Under the pieces are notes generated by a model. It was given only the letters and a program-made list of their open reading frames with translations. It ran no database searches and was not told the origin of the DNA. Source: CAYMND01 sp964465065 (GTDB lineage Bacteria > Acidobacteriota > Aminicenantia > UBA2199). Taken from it: a DNA stretch of 64,000 bases. The stretch is from NCBI GenBank assembly GCA_964465065.1, contig CAYXHZ010000005.1:1-64000 (forward strand). Direction: 5' to 3'. Position 1 is the first letter of the stretch, and each line of letters begins with the position of its first letter. Made by a program: the position numbers and the translations under genes. Below, piece after piece: positions 62,243-64,000 of this stretch.

Positions 62243-63193
62243 ATGAACTCATCGTCGCTAACCTATTCAGGTTCGATGGCAAGGCCTTCGCGCTTGTCCG
62301 TGATCCTGGCTTTCCTGGCCATCTACCTGATCTGGGGGACCACATATCTGGCGATCCGCTATGTCGTGGAGACGATTCCGCCTTTGATCAGCGCCGCTGT
62401 GCGGCACAGTGTCGCGGGATTGATTCTTCTGGGGCTCGCCTGGTGGCGTGGATTCCGGTCGCGTTGGGAGCACTGGCGGTCCGGACTGATCCTCGGCGGA
62501 CTCTTCTTTCTGATCGGGCACGGTTGTCTGCACTGGTCGGAACAGTACGTTTCGTCGGGTTTGGCCTCGCTTTTGATTGCCAGCGAGCCGCTGTGGATCC
62601 TGCTCATGGGCGCCGCCATGGGGCAGCAGAAGATCAACTGGAAAAACGGATCCGGACTCCTGCTCGGCCTTGCCGGAGTGGCGGTGCTGTCGGTCGGCGA
62701 AATATCGACGTCGGTCTCGCAGGCCTGGGGGGCGGTCGCAGTCCTGGCGGGGGCCGCTTCCTGGGCTTTGGGCGTTTGCATCTCGCCCCGTTTGCGTTTG
62801 CCGGGCGATGCGCTGGGACGGTCCGCGCTGCCCTTGACCTGCGGGGCGGTCCTGCTGTTCATGGCATCCTTCATCAGCGGCGAATTTTCCAGGGTCAGCT
62901 GGAATGCAGTATCATCCCGATCATTGCTGGGACTGGCCTTTTTGATCGTTTTCGGTTCGGTGCTGGCTTTTTCGGCGTATACCTGGCTGCTGCAGCACTG
63001 TTCGTCGACCCTGGTGGCCACCCACAGCTTCGTCAATCCCCTGGTTGCGGTGTTGATCGGCTGGCTGCTGGCCGACGAAGCGCTGAGTGTGCGCCTCGTA
63101 CTGGCCACGGCGGTGATCCTGGCGGCCATCGTCTTGATCCAGCGAGCTGATCGGCATGCGGACCGACGACTTGGCAAAGACCGATCAGCGTAA
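62243..63193 (+). CDS. EamA/DMT family transporter
   Basis: A 316-residue ten-TM membrane protein with two EamA repeats; IYLIWGTTYLAIRYVVETIPPLISAAVRH begins the first repeat and the second begins near LAGAASWALGVCIS. DMT exporters move amino acids or metabolites. AGAGG 5 nt before ATG 62243 is preferred over ATG 62225. Divergent from the CGNR regulator, which probably controls it. Its stop overlaps the convergent peptidase gene by 9 bases. Confidence 0.9.
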   Translation: MNSSSLTYSGSMARPSRLSVILAFLAIYLIWGTTYLAIRYVVETIPPLISAAVRHSVAGLILLGLAWWRGFRSRWEHWRSGLILGGLFFLIGHGCLHWSEQYVSSGLASLLIASEPLWILLMGAAMGQQKINWKNGSGLLLGLAGVAVLSVGEISTSVSQAWGAVAVLAGAASWALGVCISPRLRLPGDALGRSALPLTCGAVLLFMASFISGEFSRVSWNAVSSRSLLGLAFLIVFGSVLAFSAYTWLLQHCSSTLVATHSFVNPLVAVLIGWLLADEALSVRLVLATAVILAAIVLIQRADRHADRRLGKDRSA

Positions 63194-64000
63194 GCGGTTC
63201 AGGTAGCTCTTCTGTCGGACCAGACCTTCGATGTCGGCGCGTTTCTTGGGGATTCCGGCAGAAAGAACCTCGTTGCCGCTTGCGCTGATCAGGACATCGT
63301 CCTCGATGCGCACGCCGTTGCCCTGATACTTTTTATAGATCGGAGCCACTTTTTCCCTGAAGGCGACGAACTCCTCTTCGCTCACTTTGCCGGCCAGCCG
63401 CTGCGGAATGTTTTCGATCATGTCGGCCGGGAAGTAGAGACCGGGCTCCATGGTCACGACCATGCCCGGTTGGTAGACTTTGCCGGCGAGGTCCCGGCCG
63501 TACCAGGTCCAGACGTCGTGGACGTCCAGGCCGATGAAATGGTAGAAGCCGTGCTGGATGTAGAAGGCCTTCTGCCATGGCGAACCGGAGTCGGTCATCA
63601 GTCCCAGACGGGTCAGTCCACGGATCAGTGCATCTTCAGCCGCTGTCTGGGCGTCCGCCATCCTGGCGCCCGGTTTCATCGCGGCGATGGCCGCTTCCTG
63701 GGACGAGAGTACCAGATCGTAGATCTCCGCCTGAGCCGGACTGAAGCGACCCGAGACGGGGATGGTGCGGGTGATATCCGATGTGTACTTGTCGTACCAG
63801 GCGCCGACATCGAAGAGAATCAGGTCTCCGGCAAGCGCCTGCCGCTGTGAAGTCCCGAAATGGACGTTGACACTGTTGGGACCCGAGGCCACCTGGGAGA
63901 AGGAGAGGCCCTCCGCGCAGCCTCGGCGGACGGTTTCGCAGCTGAGCATGGAATTGATGGCGATTTCGCTCATGCAGGGTTCCACGGCCCGGATGGTTTC
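63185..64000 (-). CDS. M24 family Xaa-Pro aminopeptidase (5' part outside window)
   Basis: C-terminal catalytic half of a prolidase/aminopeptidase P. The metal ligands are visible in order: Asp in FDVGAWYDKYTSDITRTIP (two), His in FIGLDVHD-type text (YHFIGLDVHD), Glu in MEPGLYF and Glu in RIEDDVL. The frame is open to the end of the window (ETIRAVEPC before the first visible start codon), so the protein begins beyond base 64000. Removes N-terminal residues before proline. Confidence 0.9.
   Translation of the reverse strand, partial: ETIRAVEPCMSEIAINSMLSCETVRRGCAEGLSFSQVASGPNSVNVHFGTSQRQALAGDLILFDVGAWYDKYTSDITRTIPVSGRFSPAQAEIYDLVLSSQEAAIAAMKPGARMADAQTAAEDALIRGLTRLGLMTDSGSPWQKAFYIQHGFYHFIGLDVHDVWTWYGRDLAGKVYQPGMVVTMEPGLYFPADMIENIPQRLAGKVSEEEFVAFREKVAPIYKKYQGNGVRIEDDVLISASGNEVLSAGIPKKRADIEGLVRQKSYLNRLR

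Overview
The window is a GC-rich (roughly 60% by eye) stretch of a Gram-negative bacterial chromosome, densely packed with 58 protein genes. I recognised no rRNA, tRNA, insertion sequence, prophage or CRISPR array. The Gram-negative assignment rests on lipopolysaccharide genes (lptB, a heptose kinase, a GT9 heptosyltransferase-like protein, an O-antigen ligase), a TolC/adaptor/RND efflux set and a RpoN/regulatory-PTS cluster. Several traits fit an anaerobic or facultative member of Acidobacteriota such as an Aminicenantes-like lineage: HprK next to RpoN, beta-propeller sensors ending in GGDEF, DUF6599/DUF362 secreted proteins and many secreted or membrane peptidases. That placement is an inference and weak.

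Layout. 1-2.2 kb: a TldD (5' truncated by the window) and PmbA-like pair. 2.3-8 kb: an aspartase fused to a cyclic-nucleotide-binding-like domain, convergent with an operon of DUF362, DUF6599 and a PLP-dependent aspartate-decarboxylase-like enzyme. 8.1-11.8 kb: two methyltransferases (one is Pcm), a DUF192 protein and an M14 carboxypeptidase. 12.1-18.7 kb, minus strand: lptB-rpoN-hpf-ptsN-hprK-EIIA(Man)-HPr-EI behind a near-consensus promoter. This is a complete soluble regulatory PTS with no sugar permease. 18.7-22.5 kb: lipopolysaccharide core genes, a Trm112-like protein and a small HTH protein. 22.7-26.6 kb: dgt, a membrane M28 peptidase and a GntR-slipin pair. 26.6-32.7 kb: a TetR-controlled RND efflux operon. 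32.8-41.1 kb: two diguanylate cyclases, both with an intact GGEEF and an RxxD inhibitory site, flanking a secreted VIT-VWA-DUF2135 protein.

41-53.8 kb is mainly secreted and envelope proteins: DinB, two tandem CAP-domain proteins, a MacA-like adaptor with a separate permease and ATPase, an ECF sigma/anti-sigma/secretin-N-like cassette, an alpha/beta hydrolase with an AraC regulator, a HEAT protein and an S4 protein. 53.9-57.1 kb carries class III ribonucleotide reductase. The rest holds a 1010-residue kinase-M23-aminotransferase fusion, a DUF5700-type putative metallopeptidase, a CGNR regulator, an EamA transporter and a truncated M24 aminopeptidase.

The most striking observation is that the anaerobic ribonucleotide reductase looks split. 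The 700-residue catalytic chain lacks both the glycyl radical motif and the C-terminal zinc cysteines. A separate 61-codon gene with its own strong ribosome binding site encodes the radical-bearing segment, followed by the NrdG activase. A promoter and two NrdR-box-like sites exactly 31 bp apart precede the operon. Next in interest are the cNMP-domain/aspartase fusion beside an aspartate decarboxylase, the three-domain aminotransferase, the M28 peptidase with a membrane hairpin inserted in its catalytic domain, and the permease-free PTS.
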